33,059 bases of DNA from Microseira wollei NIES-4236 (GCF_020521235.1 NZ_BLAY01000117.1:1-33059), one strand, 5' to 3'; positions 1 through 9,235 are shown, numbered from the stretch's first letter. Translations and numbers: made by a program. The notes: a model not told the origin generated them from the sequence alone.

Positions 1-126
1 CCAAGGGGGGGACAAGAAAAAGAAAGCCCACTTTATCCAAGGGGGGGACAAGAAAAAGAAAGCCCACTTTATCCAAGGGGGGGACAAGAAAAAGAAAGCC
101 CACTTTATCCAAGGGGGGGACAAGAA
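1..126. repeat. 36-bp direct tandem repeat, 3.5 copies
   Basis: Three identical 36-bp units begin at 1, 37 and 73, and a fourth starting at 109 diverges after about 18 bases. Each unit opens with CCAAGGGGGGGACAAG and ends in CCCACTTTAT. The array runs off the window edge, so its full length is unknown. The unit is a multiple of three and is open in all three forward frames, so it could be the tail of an upstream coding region (frame 1 stays open to a TAA at 169) or simply a noncoding repeat. I favour noncoding, because similar G-run motifs continue to about 210. Confidence 0.9.
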
Positions 127-251
127 AGCCTGCCAAAGGTAGAACAAAAAAGCCCGCCAAAGGCAGGATAAAAAAGCCCCCCAAGGCATTGGGGGTTGGG
201 GGGGATCGGGTCAACCAACTAAAATGACGACCTCATAAAGGTGCATCTAAA

Positions 252-3200
252 ATGGTTCAAAACAGTTCAAAAAATTGTAGGGGCGGGTTTTACCAAAGGT
301 ATGGGAAACTAACGCAATTGATTAATAAACCCGCCCCGGCACTAAAGCGCAATTACGAACGAGTTATCCTGGCGATTTTATTTGCGATCGCATTCCCCAG
401 CACCTCCCTCGCGCAAATTACCCCCGATACCACTCTCCCAGTCAATTCCACCGTCACGCCGAATGGAAATATCAATATTATTGAAGGTGGAACTCGCACG
501 GGTAATAATTTATTCCACAGTTTTGAGTCATTTTCTCTCCCCACTAACAACACAGCTTTTTTTAACAATGCCCTAGAGATTCAAAATATTTTTAGTCGCG
601 TTACGGGGAATTATATTTCTAATATTGATGGCATTATTCGCGCCAACGGAACTGCTAACTTATTTTTGATTAACCCAAACGGAATTATTTTTGGTGCCAA
701 TGCCAGGTTAAATATTGGCGGGTCATTCTTTGCCAGTACGGCGAGAAGTTTGAACTTTGCCGATGGGACGCAATTTAGCACCGCACCCACCGCACAAACT
801 CCACCGTTACTGACAGTTAACGTGCCGATTGGATTGCAATTGGGTACGAATGCTGCACCGATTCAAGTGCAAGGTTCGCGCTTAGCTGTTCTCTCCGGAC
901 AAACTTTAGCATTGGTGGGAGGAGATGTCACCATTGCAGGCGGAAATCTACTCGCACCTGGAGGACGGATAGAACTTGCTTCAGTAAGTTCCGGTCAGTG
1001 GTCATTGGGAAATAATAACCAACAATTGGTTACTAATTATGGAAATATTCAACTTGACCAACAAGCGATTCTAGATACCAGCAATATTGGTGCAGGTGAG
1101 ATTCAACTAGCAGGAGGACAGGTAACCCTGACCGGACAATCCCAGGTTATTGCCAATACATTGGGAAATCAAAATGGCGGCAATATAACGATTCAAGCCA
1201 ATAATTTTACCTTACAAGATGGCGGATTCGTATCTGCATACACTTTTGGTGAAGGTCGAAGTGGCAATATTTTCCTCAATGCTTCTGACTCGGTTAATAT
1301 TATTGGAACGGGAACGATTGACGATGTAATCCCCACTCTTTTGCTGGGTGCTTTTAACGCATCTTTGCTGCGGGATGGTATATTTACCGGAAGTTTTGCG
1401 GCGGGAGATGCGGGAGATTTAACGATTAATACCCGCCAAATGACGATTCGAGAAGGGGGAAGAATTGCATCCGTTACCAGCGTGGGAGGTAGGGGAGGAG
1501 ATTTAATAGTAAATGCGACCAATGGTTTAGAAATTATCGGGACAAGGACAATAGACGAAGTTGTTGATATTTCAGATAATGTAAGTGCTGGACTGCCGAT
1601 TTTTATTACTGGGATAGCGACGGGAACGCTTAGAAGTGGGAAAGAAGGGGGGAATTTGACCGTTACAACTCCTCGGTTGATTGTACGCGATCGCGCTGGC
1701 ATAATATCTGCAACCACGGGTAGCGGCGTCGGTGGAAATCTCACCCTCAATGCGGGAGAATTAGTAGATCTTCGCAATGGCAGTATAGTCGCCACTTTAG
1801 CAGTTGGAACGGGCAATGCTGGCGATTTGAACGTTACCACCGGACAGTTAAATATAGTCCAACGCGGCGGACTTTCTTCGAGTAGTCTTAGTGCTGGAAA
1901 TGCTGGTAATTTATCAGTCAATGCTAGGGGAGTTTTCGTAGAACGTGCCTTTATTGCTGCCTCTACAGGTGGCAAGGGAAAGGGAGGAAATTTAACCATT
2001 AATGCCTCAGAATTAGTAGAAGTTGCTACGTCAAGTAGTATTCAAACCGGAACCGCAGGCGAAGGCAATTATGGTAATCTCACAATTAATGCTCCTAGAA
2101 TTATCATCCAAGGTTTTCGTGCAGGAGTCTCAACACTGACGACAGGTGCAGGTAAGGGAGGAATTCTGACAGTAAATGCTACCGAATCTGTAGAAATAGT
2201 TGGCGATACTCCAGGTGCATTTATTCCCACAGAAGACACCGTTTCATTTGTTCTCCAAAACGAACGGAGAAATTTGGCAGGTTTTGCTACCGTTAATTTC
2301 AACAGTTCGGGAGATGCAGGGGATTTAATCATTACAACTCCCAGATTGCTGATCCGCGATGGTGCAGGTGCGACTACTTCTACCTTGGGAACTGGTTTAG
2401 GCGGAAATCTGACCGTAAATGCTTCGGAATCTGTGACTTTGATTGGCAGAGGCGGGTTAGTAACTGCCACATTTGGAAATAAAAAAGCTGGCAATTTGAC
2501 CGTTAATACTCCCAGATTAAACCTGCAAGATGGTGCTGCTATTTCTGCCGACACTTTTGGTGCAGGAAATGCGGGAAATTTGACTATTGACACGCAAAAC
2601 TTAACCGTACAAAATGGTTCGCGCATTGGTGCAGGAACCTTACGAAATAGTACCGGATTGGGGGGCACAGTTACGATTAATGCCCAAGATTCTATCGACA
2701 TTATTGGTACTTCCGCAAAGAATATAGTTCCCAGCGGCGTATTTGCCAGTACTTTAGGTACGGGAAATGCGGGAGATTTGAACGTTGAAACAGGACGTTT
2801 AACAGTAGGCAACGGCGCGCAAGTCACCGTCAGCGGCGAAGGTGCGGGTGCGGCAGGTAACTTAAATATCATTGCCGACACTGTGCGTTTGGATAACCAA
2901 GGATCGTTGCGTGCAGAGACTCAGGCAGGCGATCGCGGCAACATTACTTTACAAACTTCAGCCTTGCAAATGCGCCGCAACAGCAACATCACAACGAATG
3001 CCTTCGGCACTGCTAACGGTGGCAATATTAATATCAATTCAGATACTTTAGCTGCATTAGAAAATAGCGATATTCGCGCCAATGCCATTCGAGGAAGAGG
3101 CGGAAGTATTCAAATTAATACCCAAGGGATTTATCGATCTTTTAATAGTGATATCGATGCTAGTTCCCAACTTGGAATTAACGGAATAGTAGAAATTAAA

Positions 3201-3548
3201 ACCCCAGATATCGACCCCACCCAAGGATTAGTTAACATTCCAGGAATTGACGAATCTCCTAATATTGTCACAGGTTGTCAACCAACAGGTAGAGAAGCAT
3301 CTAGTTTCACCATTACTGGTACGGGAGGGTTACCGCCAAATCCCACCCAACCTTTTACCAGCGAAGCAATTTGGAGAGATCCCCCTTCTGCTTCAGTTGC
3401 AACTGACAATCGACAACAAACCCCTGACAAAATTGTCGAAGCACAAGGTTGGGTACGCGGTGCAAATGGAGAGATTATTTTAACAGCAGAACCGAGCGGA
3501 GTAACGCCTTATAGTCCTTCATTACCAATTGGTTGCTATGGGAAATAA
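252..3548 (+). CDS. Filamentous hemagglutinin N-terminal (TPS) domain beta-helix exoprotein
   Basis: This 1098-residue protein is a two-partner-secretion (TpsA-like) surface or secreted adhesin. A hydrophobic signal segment lies at about residues 38-54, with likely cleavage in TSLA|Q. The TPS secretion domain follows (about 55-190) with the hallmark NPNGIIFG at 141-148. Residues from about 220 to 960 are imperfect beta-helix repeats of the type GNLTVNTPRL...DGA. The C-terminal region (GCQP, EAIWRDPP, AQGWVRGANGEI) is typical of cyanobacterial members. No TpsB/FhaC outer-membrane pore is in the window; family knowledge predicts one nearby. Residues 9-29 are encoded by a dispersed palindromic repeat, giving an unusually long N-region. 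ATG 252 is the only ATG available; TTG 318 is an alternative. The gene overlaps the next one by about 11 bases. Confidence 0.93.
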   Translation: MVQNSSKNCRGGFYQRYGKLTQLINKPAPALKRNYERVILAILFAIAFPSTSLAQITPDTTLPVNSTVTPNGNINIIEGGTRTGNNLFHSFESFSLPTNNTAFFNNALEIQNIFSRVTGNYISNIDGIIRANGTANLFLINPNGIIFGANARLNIGGSFFASTARSLNFADGTQFSTAPTAQTPPLLTVNVPIGLQLGTNAAPIQVQGSRLAVLSGQTLALVGGDVTIAGGNLLAPGGRIELASVSSGQWSLGNNNQQLVTNYGNIQLDQQAILDTSNIGAGEIQLAGGQVTLTGQSQVIANTLGNQNGGNITIQANNFTLQDGGFVSAYTFGEGRSGNIFLNASDSVNIIGTGTIDDVIPTLLLGAFNASLLRDGIFTGSFAAGDAGDLTINTRQMTIREGGRIASVTSVGGRGGDLIVNATNGLEIIGTRTIDEVVDISDNVSAGLPIFITGIATGTLRSGKEGGNLTVTTPRLIVRDRAGIISATTGSGVGGNLTLNAGELVDLRNGSIVATLAVGTGNAGDLNVTTGQLNIVQRGGLSSSSLSAGNAGNLSVNARGVFVERAFIAASTGGKGKGGNLTINASELVEVATSSSIQTGTAGEGNYGNLTINAPRIIIQGFRAGVSTLTTGAGKGGILTVNATESVEIVGDTPGAFIPTEDTVSFVLQNERRNLAGFATVNFNSSGDAGDLIITTPRLLIRDGAGATTSTLGTGLGGNLTVNASESVTLIGRGGLVTATFGNKKAGNLTVNTPRLNLQDGAAISADTFGAGNAGNLTIDTQNLTVQNGSRIGAGTLRNSTGLGGTVTINAQDSIDIIGTSAKNIVPSGVFASTLGTGNAGDLNVETGRLTVGNGAQVTVSGEGAGAAGNLNIIADTVRLDNQGSLRAETQAGDRGNITLQTSALQMRRNSNITTNAFGTANGGNININSDTLAALENSDIRANAIRGRGGSIQINTQGIYRSFNSDIDASSQLGINGIVEIKTPDIDPTQGLVNIPGIDESPNIVTGCQPTGREASSFTITGTGGLPPNPTQPFTSEAIWRDPPSASVATDNRQQTPDKIVEAQGWVRGANGEIILTAEPSGVTPYSPSLPIGCYGK
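277..337. repeat. Dispersed inverted-repeat element inside the hemagglutinin 5' coding region
   Basis: The arms GGGGCGGGTTT (280-290) and AAACCCGCCCC (327-337) are perfect 11-bp inverted repeats. A second copy with the same left end (GTAGGGGCGGGTTTTACCAA) lies in the noncoding region at 11205-11246. Here it is translated in frame as part of the N-terminal extension before the signal peptide. Confidence 0.85.
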
Positions 3549-5973
3549 ACAATTCAATATGCCGACACCCTTAAGGGTGTCGCTACACAAACAAAGCCTG
3601 CCTTCGCAGGCTAAAATTACTAGAAAGAGAAAGCGATCGCTATCCTTTCTCCTCCTACTTCTCCTATCCCTATTCCTCACCATCATCACCCCCCACTCGT
3701 TCCCAGGATCAGCCAGGGAACGAGATCCCAGAGGATCTGCCTCTGTTACAATTACAATCTTACAAACAGCACAAACCCTCAACGAACAAGGACGACAGCA
3801 ACTCGAACAAGGCGACGCCGAAGCTGCTTTAAATACTTGGAAACAAGCCGAATTAGCCTATCAAAAAGCTAAGGATGAAAATGGAGTTATTGGCAGCAAA
3901 CTTAACCAAAGTCAAGCACTACAAGCTTTAGGCAGATATCAGCAAGCGAAACAACTATTAACCCAACTACAAGAAGCTATCAAAAACCAATCCGACTCGG
4001 AATTAAAAGCAACGGTATACCGTAGTTTGGGTGATGTTTTGCGAGTGAATGGGGAATTAAAGCAATCGGAAGGTATCTTAGAAGAAAGTTTAAAATTAGC
4101 TCAGTCGTTAAACGCAACGCCAGCAGTTGTTGCCACTCAACTTAGTTTAGGAAATACCGCCTTCGCTCAAGTCAAACGCGCACAAGCAGTGAACGCTCCG
4201 CAAACGGCTGAAGAGGAAACTAAAAAAGCTGTTAATTTCTATCGTTATGTTATCGAACAAGCAACTTCCACGCAGATAAAACTGCAAGCAAAACTAAATT
4301 TACTCAATTTATTAGTCGAGACAAATCAACAGTCAGAGGCGGAAAAAGTTTGGCCTGAAGTTAGGGATGCTGTGTCCCAATTATCTCCGAGTGTATTTGC
4401 GATCGCATCTAGAATAAACCTAGCGCGCAGTCTGCTTAAACTTAATCCTAGAAATGAAGCAATTCCATCTCTCCTCACTCTGGCGATCGCACAAGCCAAA
4501 ACCTTAGCCACTCGGAGTTTAGAATCCTACGCAGTTGGTTATTTAGGACAATTTTATGAGTTAAATCAACAACCTCAACAGGCAATTAACCTCACAGAAA
4601 CAGCATTAAAATTAGCGCAAGCTAATCAATTTTTTGATATCGCCTATCAATGGCAGTGGCAGTTAGGAAAATTGTATAATAATACTGGGAATAAAACAGC
4701 AGCGATCGCCTCCTACACCGAAGCCGTTAAAACCCTTGAATATTTGCGAAAAAACTTAGTTGCACTCAACCCCGAAGGTCAATTTTCCTTTCGCGATGAA
4801 GTCGAACCCGTTTATCGTCAGTTAGTTGATTTACTCCTGCAATCCGAACCCAGTCAAGAAAACCTTCAACAAGCAATCAAACAAATTGATGCGCTGCAAC
4901 TTGCCGAAATAGAAAACTTTTTAGGCTGCGATTTGTCTAAATTAGTTGTAATTAACCAAGTTCCCGATCCCAAAGCTGCCATTATTTATCCGATTGTTTT
5001 AGACCAACGGTTAGCCGTCATTTTACAGTTACCTGAAAAAGTTTTAGAATATCATGAAATTGCGATTGACAAAAACCAGGTACACAATGCGATCGCCGAG
5101 TTAAAAGAATATTTAAACGCACCGAATCGCCGCGATGAAGTAATCCAAAAAGCGCAGATATTTTATCAATGGATATTTAAACCTATCGAACCAACAATTG
5201 GCAGTCGCAAAGACATTGAAACTTTAGTATTTGTTCTAGATGGAGACTTGCGAAATATCCCGATGACAATTCTCCACGACGGTCAAAACTATCTGTTTGA
5301 AAAATATCCAACTGCTGTGGCTCCCCAATTGGAAATTTTCGCCCCCAAACCGCTGGAAAAAAGCTTAAAATTATTTATCGGTGGCGTTGGTCAACCACAA
5401 ACAATCGAGGGAATATTTTACGATCGCATTAGATATTTTGACCAAGAGTTAAATCAAATAAAAACGCAAGCATCTGCCAGCGAAACACTTGTAAATGATA
5501 ATTTTACCCTGGCAAATATCCAACAGCGACTCGAATCAGAAAACTTTTCAGCCATCCATATTAAAACTCACGGCGTCTTCAGTTCTGACCCGGATGGTAC
5601 ATTTATTGTGGCTTACAATCAATTAGTCAAGGGTAAAGATTTAGCTAACATAATTCAATTGAGCCGTCAAAGCGAATCTCAAACTATCGAATTACTCGTC
5701 CTGAGTGCTTGCTATACAGCACAAGGAGATAACCGAGCGATTTTAGGACTCGCTGGAATTGCAGTGCGTGCAGGCGCACGCAGTACAATATCAACGTTAT
5801 GGGAAGCACGGGATGCAGCCAATACCGAACTAATGGCAAAATTTTACCAAGAGTTATCTAAACCAAACATGACGCGAGCAAAAGCATTGCAACTAAGTCA
5901 AAAATCCCTGTTTGAGCAATACAAAGCTCCCAATGTTTGGGCACCTTATGTTTTAGTTGGGAATTGGCTTTAA
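3538..5973 (+). CDS. Exported TPR-CHAT domain protein (caspase-like protease family)
   Basis: This 811-residue protein (numbered from ATG 3538) has a basic stretch (about 29-33) and a leucine-rich signal or anchor segment (about 34-51). TPR-like helical repeats follow (about 78-440, e.g. EQGDAEAALNTWKQAELAYQ), then a C-terminal CHAT domain (about 490-811). The CHAT dyad is intact: His678 in IKTHG and Cys725 in VLSACYTAQG, with the downstream block GARSTISTLWEA. CHAT proteins are clan CD cysteine proteases or their relatives; the substrate is unknown. A TTG at 3529 and an ATG at 3559 are alternative starts. The start overlaps the hemagglutinin stop, so the two are probably cotranscribed. Residues 8-26 and about 54-68 are encoded by dispersed palindromes. 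Confidence 0.92.
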   Translation: MGNKQFNMPTPLRVSLHKQSLPSQAKITRKRKRSLSFLLLLLLSLFLTIITPHSFPGSARERDPRGSASVTITILQTAQTLNEQGRQQLEQGDAEAALNTWKQAELAYQKAKDENGVIGSKLNQSQALQALGRYQQAKQLLTQLQEAIKNQSDSELKATVYRSLGDVLRVNGELKQSEGILEESLKLAQSLNATPAVVATQLSLGNTAFAQVKRAQAVNAPQTAEEETKKAVNFYRYVIEQATSTQIKLQAKLNLLNLLVETNQQSEAEKVWPEVRDAVSQLSPSVFAIASRINLARSLLKLNPRNEAIPSLLTLAIAQAKTLATRSLESYAVGYLGQFYELNQQPQQAINLTETALKLAQANQFFDIAYQWQWQLGKLYNNTGNKTAAIASYTEAVKTLEYLRKNLVALNPEGQFSFRDEVEPVYRQLVDLLLQSEPSQENLQQAIKQIDALQLAEIENFLGCDLSKLVVINQVPDPKAAIIYPIVLDQRLAVILQLPEKVLEYHEIAIDKNQVHNAIAELKEYLNAPNRRDEVIQKAQIFYQWIFKPIEPTIGSRKDIETLVFVLDGDLRNIPMTILHDGQNYLFEKYPTAVAPQLEIFAPKPLEKSLKLFIGGVGQPQTIEGIFYDRIRYFDQELNQIKTQASASETLVNDNFTLANIQQRLESENFSAIHIKTHGVFSSDPDGTFIVAYNQLVKGKDLANIIQLSRQSESQTIELLVLSACYTAQGDNRAILGLAGIAVRAGARSTISTLWEARDAANTELMAKFYQELSKPNMTRAKALQLSQKSLFEQYKAPNVWAPYVLVGNWL
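3564..3612. repeat. Two adjacent palindromes read in frame in the CHAT gene
   Basis: GACACCCTTAAGGGTGTC (3564-3581) is a perfect 18-bp palindrome. It is followed by AGCCTGCCTTCGCAGGCT (3595-3612), a 7-bp stem with a CTTC loop. Both look like dispersed noncoding repeats but lie between the start codon and the signal-peptide hydrophobic core. Confidence 0.8.
3696..3745. repeat. CTCGTTCCC...GGGAACGAG element inside the CHAT gene
   Basis: Nine-base arms CTCGTTCCC and GGGAACGAG (3696-3724) are followed by CAGAGG/CCTCTG arms (3729-3745). The same two-hairpin element occurs outside genes at 29445-29495. Here it encodes the stretch just after the signal-peptide core (FPGSARERDPRGSAS). Confidence 0.85.
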
Positions 5974-6082
5974 TATCGTGTCCGGTCGATTACCTCTAAT
6001 AAAATAAGCCCCTCTCTGCTAGGGCTTAGTTTGTGTGCCCGCTTGCGCTCCGCACCCTTTAGGGTGACGGTATTATATCAAA

Positions 6083-6180
6083 TCCGGTTGCATCGGAATA
6101 ATTAGCTTTCTTGCCAATTGCTAATTGCTAATTGCTAATTGCTAATTTTCCATACAGGTTGTAATTCCGATGCAACCGGA
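6083..6180. repeat. MITE-like inverted-repeat element with heptamer core
   Basis: The perfect 17-bp terminal inverted repeats TCCGGTTGCATCGGAAT (6083-6099) and its complement (6164-6180) enclose a short core containing AATTAGCTTTCTTG. The core also holds five 7-bp units (TTGCCAA then four TTGCTAA, 6111-6145). An inverted relative lies at 11341-11437. There is no coding capacity, so the element is non-autonomous. The rest of the 5974-6221 gap holds only short palindromes such as CACCCTTTAGGGTG. Confidence 0.8.
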
Positions 6181-6221
6181 AACAATATTATGGGTAATTT
6201 ACCGGAGATCATATAACAACC

Positions 6222-6293
6222 AGAAACCCGGTTTTTCTAAAAAACCGGGTTTCTTAAACCAGAAACCCGGTTTTTCTAAAAAACCGGGTTTCT
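6222..6293. terminator. Tandem double hairpin between convergent genes, probable bidirectional terminator
   Basis: Two copies of a 33-base hairpin (6222-6254 and 6261-6293, period 39) each form a perfect 15-bp stem (AGAAACCCGGTTTTT with its complement) around a CTA loop. They lie between the CHAT gene end (5973, +) and the DUF928 gene end (6293, -). The last base of the second copy is part of the DUF928 stop codon. Runs of T and A in the stems suit termination in both directions; this function is inferred. Confidence 0.65.
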
Positions 6294-7039
6294 TAACCAT
6301 TATCCACGAGTTGTATCACTTCAACCACAGGTATTTTACCCATAGCCTCCACATTAGTGGAATCTAACTCAGCAGATGTTAATAAATTCATCCAATCGCG
6401 TTCGAGTTGTTCATTTTCTGAATTGCTAAGACGCTGTTCTGCTAAACGGGATAAAGCGTCATACCAAATTTCTGGATTCCCAGCGTTCATTTTAACCTCG
6501 CTTTCGGGAGTTAACGGAACTCGTTGCACCCACTCATCCACAGCAACGCGCTGATTGGGGGTCTTTTGTTGGCATTTAATTACTAAATACCAATGGTAAT
6601 ATTGATTCGGTTCCAGGGCATATTTAGGAACGGCAGGGAGACGAATGCCAATAATTCCAGGAGTTTTAGAGGTTTTAAAAGAAGTTCGGTAAAGAAGTTT
6701 TTCGTCGCGATCGTGCAGTGAAAATTCGCTCGATTCAATCTCTTGTGATGAATAGGGAAGATAAAACCAAAACGTGGGATATTCAGAGGTAGTTAATCGC
6801 TGTTCTACATTGCGAGGAACTAAAGCTGTCAGTCGCTGACCTGTGTTGTTGTCACATGCAATAGGGCCAAGTCCACCGCCTTCTGTGGCAGTTCCTTTGG
6901 GTGGTTTGTCGCGACTTGCATTGACTTGGTTCTGATTCTCCAGAATACCAGACTGTTGTTGTGCAAGCACCGGGTAGAATGGCACGCTGATGATTGAGAG
7001 AGCAATCGCAAAAGCAATCTTAACCTGCTCGGTGACCAT
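6293..7039 (-). CDS. Exported DUF928 family protein
   Basis: This 248-residue protein has an N-terminal signal peptide (hydrophobic about 7-25, likely cleavage after PVLA before QQQ). The body is a DUF928 domain (about 60-215), recognisable by FWFYLPYS, the block YRTSF...PGIIGIRLP and the YHWYLVIKC segment. DUF928 proteins are cyanobacterial exported proteins of unknown function. They often sit beside CHAT and CHASE2 genes (family knowledge from memory). The start lies 15 bases after the kinase stop, so the gene is probably cotranscribed with the kinase. The stop codon lies at the edge of the double hairpin repeat. Start ATG 7039 fits the signal peptide directly. Confidence 0.88.
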   Translation of the reverse strand: MVTEQVKIAFAIALSIISVPFYPVLAQQQSGILENQNQVNASRDKPPKGTATEGGGLGPIACDNNTGQRLTALVPRNVEQRLTTSEYPTFWFYLPYSSQEIESSEFSLHDRDEKLLYRTSFKTSKTPGIIGIRLPAVPKYALEPNQYYHWYLVIKCQQKTPNQRVAVDEWVQRVPLTPESEVKMNAGNPEIWYDALSRLAEQRLSNSENEQLERDWMNLLTSAELDSTNVEAMGKIPVVEVIQLVDNG

Positions 7040-7054
7040 AGCAAATGGTGATTA

Positions 7055-9160
7055 TTAGTTCTTAGAAGCAATATAAAACACCGCACCGCCGCTTGTGAAC
7101 AGAGATAATACTAAAGGCACCAGCGGTATCCACCCACCGATAACGAGACTCCCGTAGCAGATTAAATATAATGCGATCGCTGCCACACTGGCGCTAGGGA
7201 CGACTAAACCTCGCCGCGATCGCACAGACCAAGCGAACGCACCCCCTGCAAGCGACCAAATCCAAACAAAAATAGCATCCCCCCACTGGGGTAAGGTCCA
7301 CAACAAAGGTCGTTTATCCATCACCGCACTGATAATTTGACTCGTCATCTGTGCGTGAACCCATACCCCCACCATTTCACCCAATGGGGTATTAAAATTA
7401 TCTCTAGCAACTTTTGCAGTATAGCCAATCAGTACAATTCGATCTTTTACCAATTCTGGGTTAATTCCAGCTAAAACTTGCGTTAGCGTCACTGTCTCTG
7501 CGGGTTTGGGGTTTGAACGATAGTTAATTAGTATTTCATTGCTGTCGCCACTTAAGTTTTGATAACCACCCGTCCGCGCATTTAATGGTTTCAAGATAAC
7601 TTGGTTGTGATGCCAATCTCCATTTGGCAATGTTGTCAGCGGTTTACCTTCTGCCTGAAGAAATCGTTTAGCTAACACCAAGCTTAAACTATAGGGAGTA
7701 ATGCAAGTCGGAGATTTACGAAATTTCGGGTTGTAGGACAGAAATTGCCGCCGAATTGAATTATCAATCCAATCATCCTTAATTAAATCGCTATAACCGA
7801 CTTGTTCCTTTAACTGTTTTTGGGAAAATTCAGCAGGTGGGTAAAAGTTTGGTGTTGAATCTAAAGCAGCACAGACAGTCAATAAATTTGAGTTTTGTTG
7901 AAATTGCTCGATGAATTCTTTTCTCCCCGGTTCTCTGGCTTGATAGCGGTGCATATCTAAACCGATAACGCGGGGTTGATGTTGTTCTATTTTTTCAATT
8001 AACTTCGCTAACTTTGTATCTTCTACGGGATATTTTCCACCTAAATCTTCTTGGGTGACTTCAACAACTAAAATGCGCGGATCGATCGGTTCTGCTTTCC
8101 GCAATCGCATCATCCCATCAAACGCTGCCAACTCCCACGATTGCAATATCCCCGTTAGGCGCACACCCATTATTAGAGTGGTGGCGATCGCGGTTGTAGG
8201 TAAAACAAATTGCCAGCAATCTTCCCGTAACCAAACAGGTCGATTTACGAGCGTTCGCAAGTTTTCTAAACGTTTTTCAATTATTTCTACATTGGCAGGT
8301 CGTTTTTCTATAGATTCCTCTATCATCCAATCCAGCAAATCAGCCAATCCCTTTGAAATATGCTTAGCACTATTTCGCCAAATTGGCTTTTTTGTGCGTT
8401 CGTTTTTCGGGAAATCACAGGGTTTTTTGCCAGTCAGCAAATGTACAAAAGTTAGCCCCAAAGCAAAGAAATCTGATTGGGGATATCCCAGTCCTTGTTC
8501 TCGCTGTTCTGGCGCTGCATACATTGATATAACTCTTCTGGCAACTTCATCTCCCGCACCTAATCTTGCGTAATAAGTGTTCGTAATTTGTCTAACTTCG
8601 CCAAAGTCTATTAACACCAGTTTACCATCATCTGGTTTTAGCATGATGTTTGAAGGGCTGATATCAAGATGTAAATATTTTTTATCATGATGCAGATATC
8701 GCAGGATTTTTATTAATTGTAATAACCAGTCAATTGCTGGCTTTTCTTCAATCGGTTTATATTCAGGATTTTCCATCCATTTGTCTAAGTTCATTCCGTC
8801 TATTTTTTCCATTAATAGACAGTGAATTTCTCGGGGAGGACAATCTTCTATAGGATGAGTGAAGTAATCTTCTCCTGCTTCTACTCTAGGAATTGATATA
8901 TCTGGACGCCACAATTGTTTCAATATTCTGCCTTCTTGCTTAAAGAAATCCAGATGTTCTGGCTTTGTTAGACATTTAATAACTTTCTTATTTCCATTGT
9001 TATCTACTACCTCAAAAACTCGTGCAAAACCCCCTTCACCCAACTTCTTAACGACGCGATAACCATTTTTCAGAATTAATTTTGATCTACAATCAAGGCA
9101 CAAAGATTCATCTTCTGGATTTTCTGGATTTTCACACCAAGGATTGAGGCAATAAATCAT
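7055..9160 (-). CDS. Membrane Ser/Thr protein kinase with C-terminal CHASE2 sensor domain
   Basis: This 701-residue protein, numbered from ATG 9160, opens with a zinc-ribbon-like segment (Cys4, Cys9, Cys21, Cys24). The kinase domain (about 33-300) has glycine loop GEGGFA at 41-46, Lys62, catalytic-loop HLDISPSN at 164-171 with Asp166 and Asn171, DFG at 185-187 and APEQ at 216-219. One membrane helix (about 316-336) leads to a CHASE2 domain (about 344-605), followed by three helices (about 625-698). This predicts a cytoplasmic kinase and a periplasmic sensor. The usual Lys of HRDxKxxN is Ser. A start at 9229 would add 23 residues unlike the family, while MIYCLNPWCENPENP matches the usual beginning. 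The DUF928 gene follows at once. Confidence 0.92.
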   Translation of the reverse strand: MIYCLNPWCENPENPEDESLCLDCRSKLILKNGYRVVKKLGEGGFARVFEVVDNNGNKKVIKCLTKPEHLDFFKQEGRILKQLWRPDISIPRVEAGEDYFTHPIEDCPPREIHCLLMEKIDGMNLDKWMENPEYKPIEEKPAIDWLLQLIKILRYLHHDKKYLHLDISPSNIMLKPDDGKLVLIDFGEVRQITNTYYARLGAGDEVARRVISMYAAPEQREQGLGYPQSDFFALGLTFVHLLTGKKPCDFPKNERTKKPIWRNSAKHISKGLADLLDWMIEESIEKRPANVEIIEKRLENLRTLVNRPVWLREDCWQFVLPTTAIATTLIMGVRLTGILQSWELAAFDGMMRLRKAEPIDPRILVVEVTQEDLGGKYPVEDTKLAKLIEKIEQHQPRVIGLDMHRYQAREPGRKEFIEQFQQNSNLLTVCAALDSTPNFYPPAEFSQKQLKEQVGYSDLIKDDWIDNSIRRQFLSYNPKFRKSPTCITPYSLSLVLAKRFLQAEGKPLTTLPNGDWHHNQVILKPLNARTGGYQNLSGDSNEILINYRSNPKPAETVTLTQVLAGINPELVKDRIVLIGYTAKVARDNFNTPLGEMVGVWVHAQMTSQIISAVMDKRPLLWTLPQWGDAIFVWIWSLAGGAFAWSVRSRRGLVVPSASVAAIALYLICYGSLVIGGWIPLVPLVLSLFTSGGAVFYIASKN

Positions 9161-9235
9161 AGTCGGAGAAAGAACATAAATCAAGTCAGATAACCACAGG
9201 GTAGGGAACATCCAAAATATTCCATCCAAGTGAAG

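Noticed and set aside
1193-2881. Two long antisense open frames (about 270 codons each) inside the hemagglutinin gene
   Set aside because: They mirror the beta-helix repeats of the + strand gene, are Pro/Ser-rich low-complexity translations and show no start context or domain.
6170-6367. Short + strand open frame with repeated QKPGFSKKPGFL
   Set aside because: It is simply the translation of the double hairpin repeat and runs into the DUF928 gene on the other strand.
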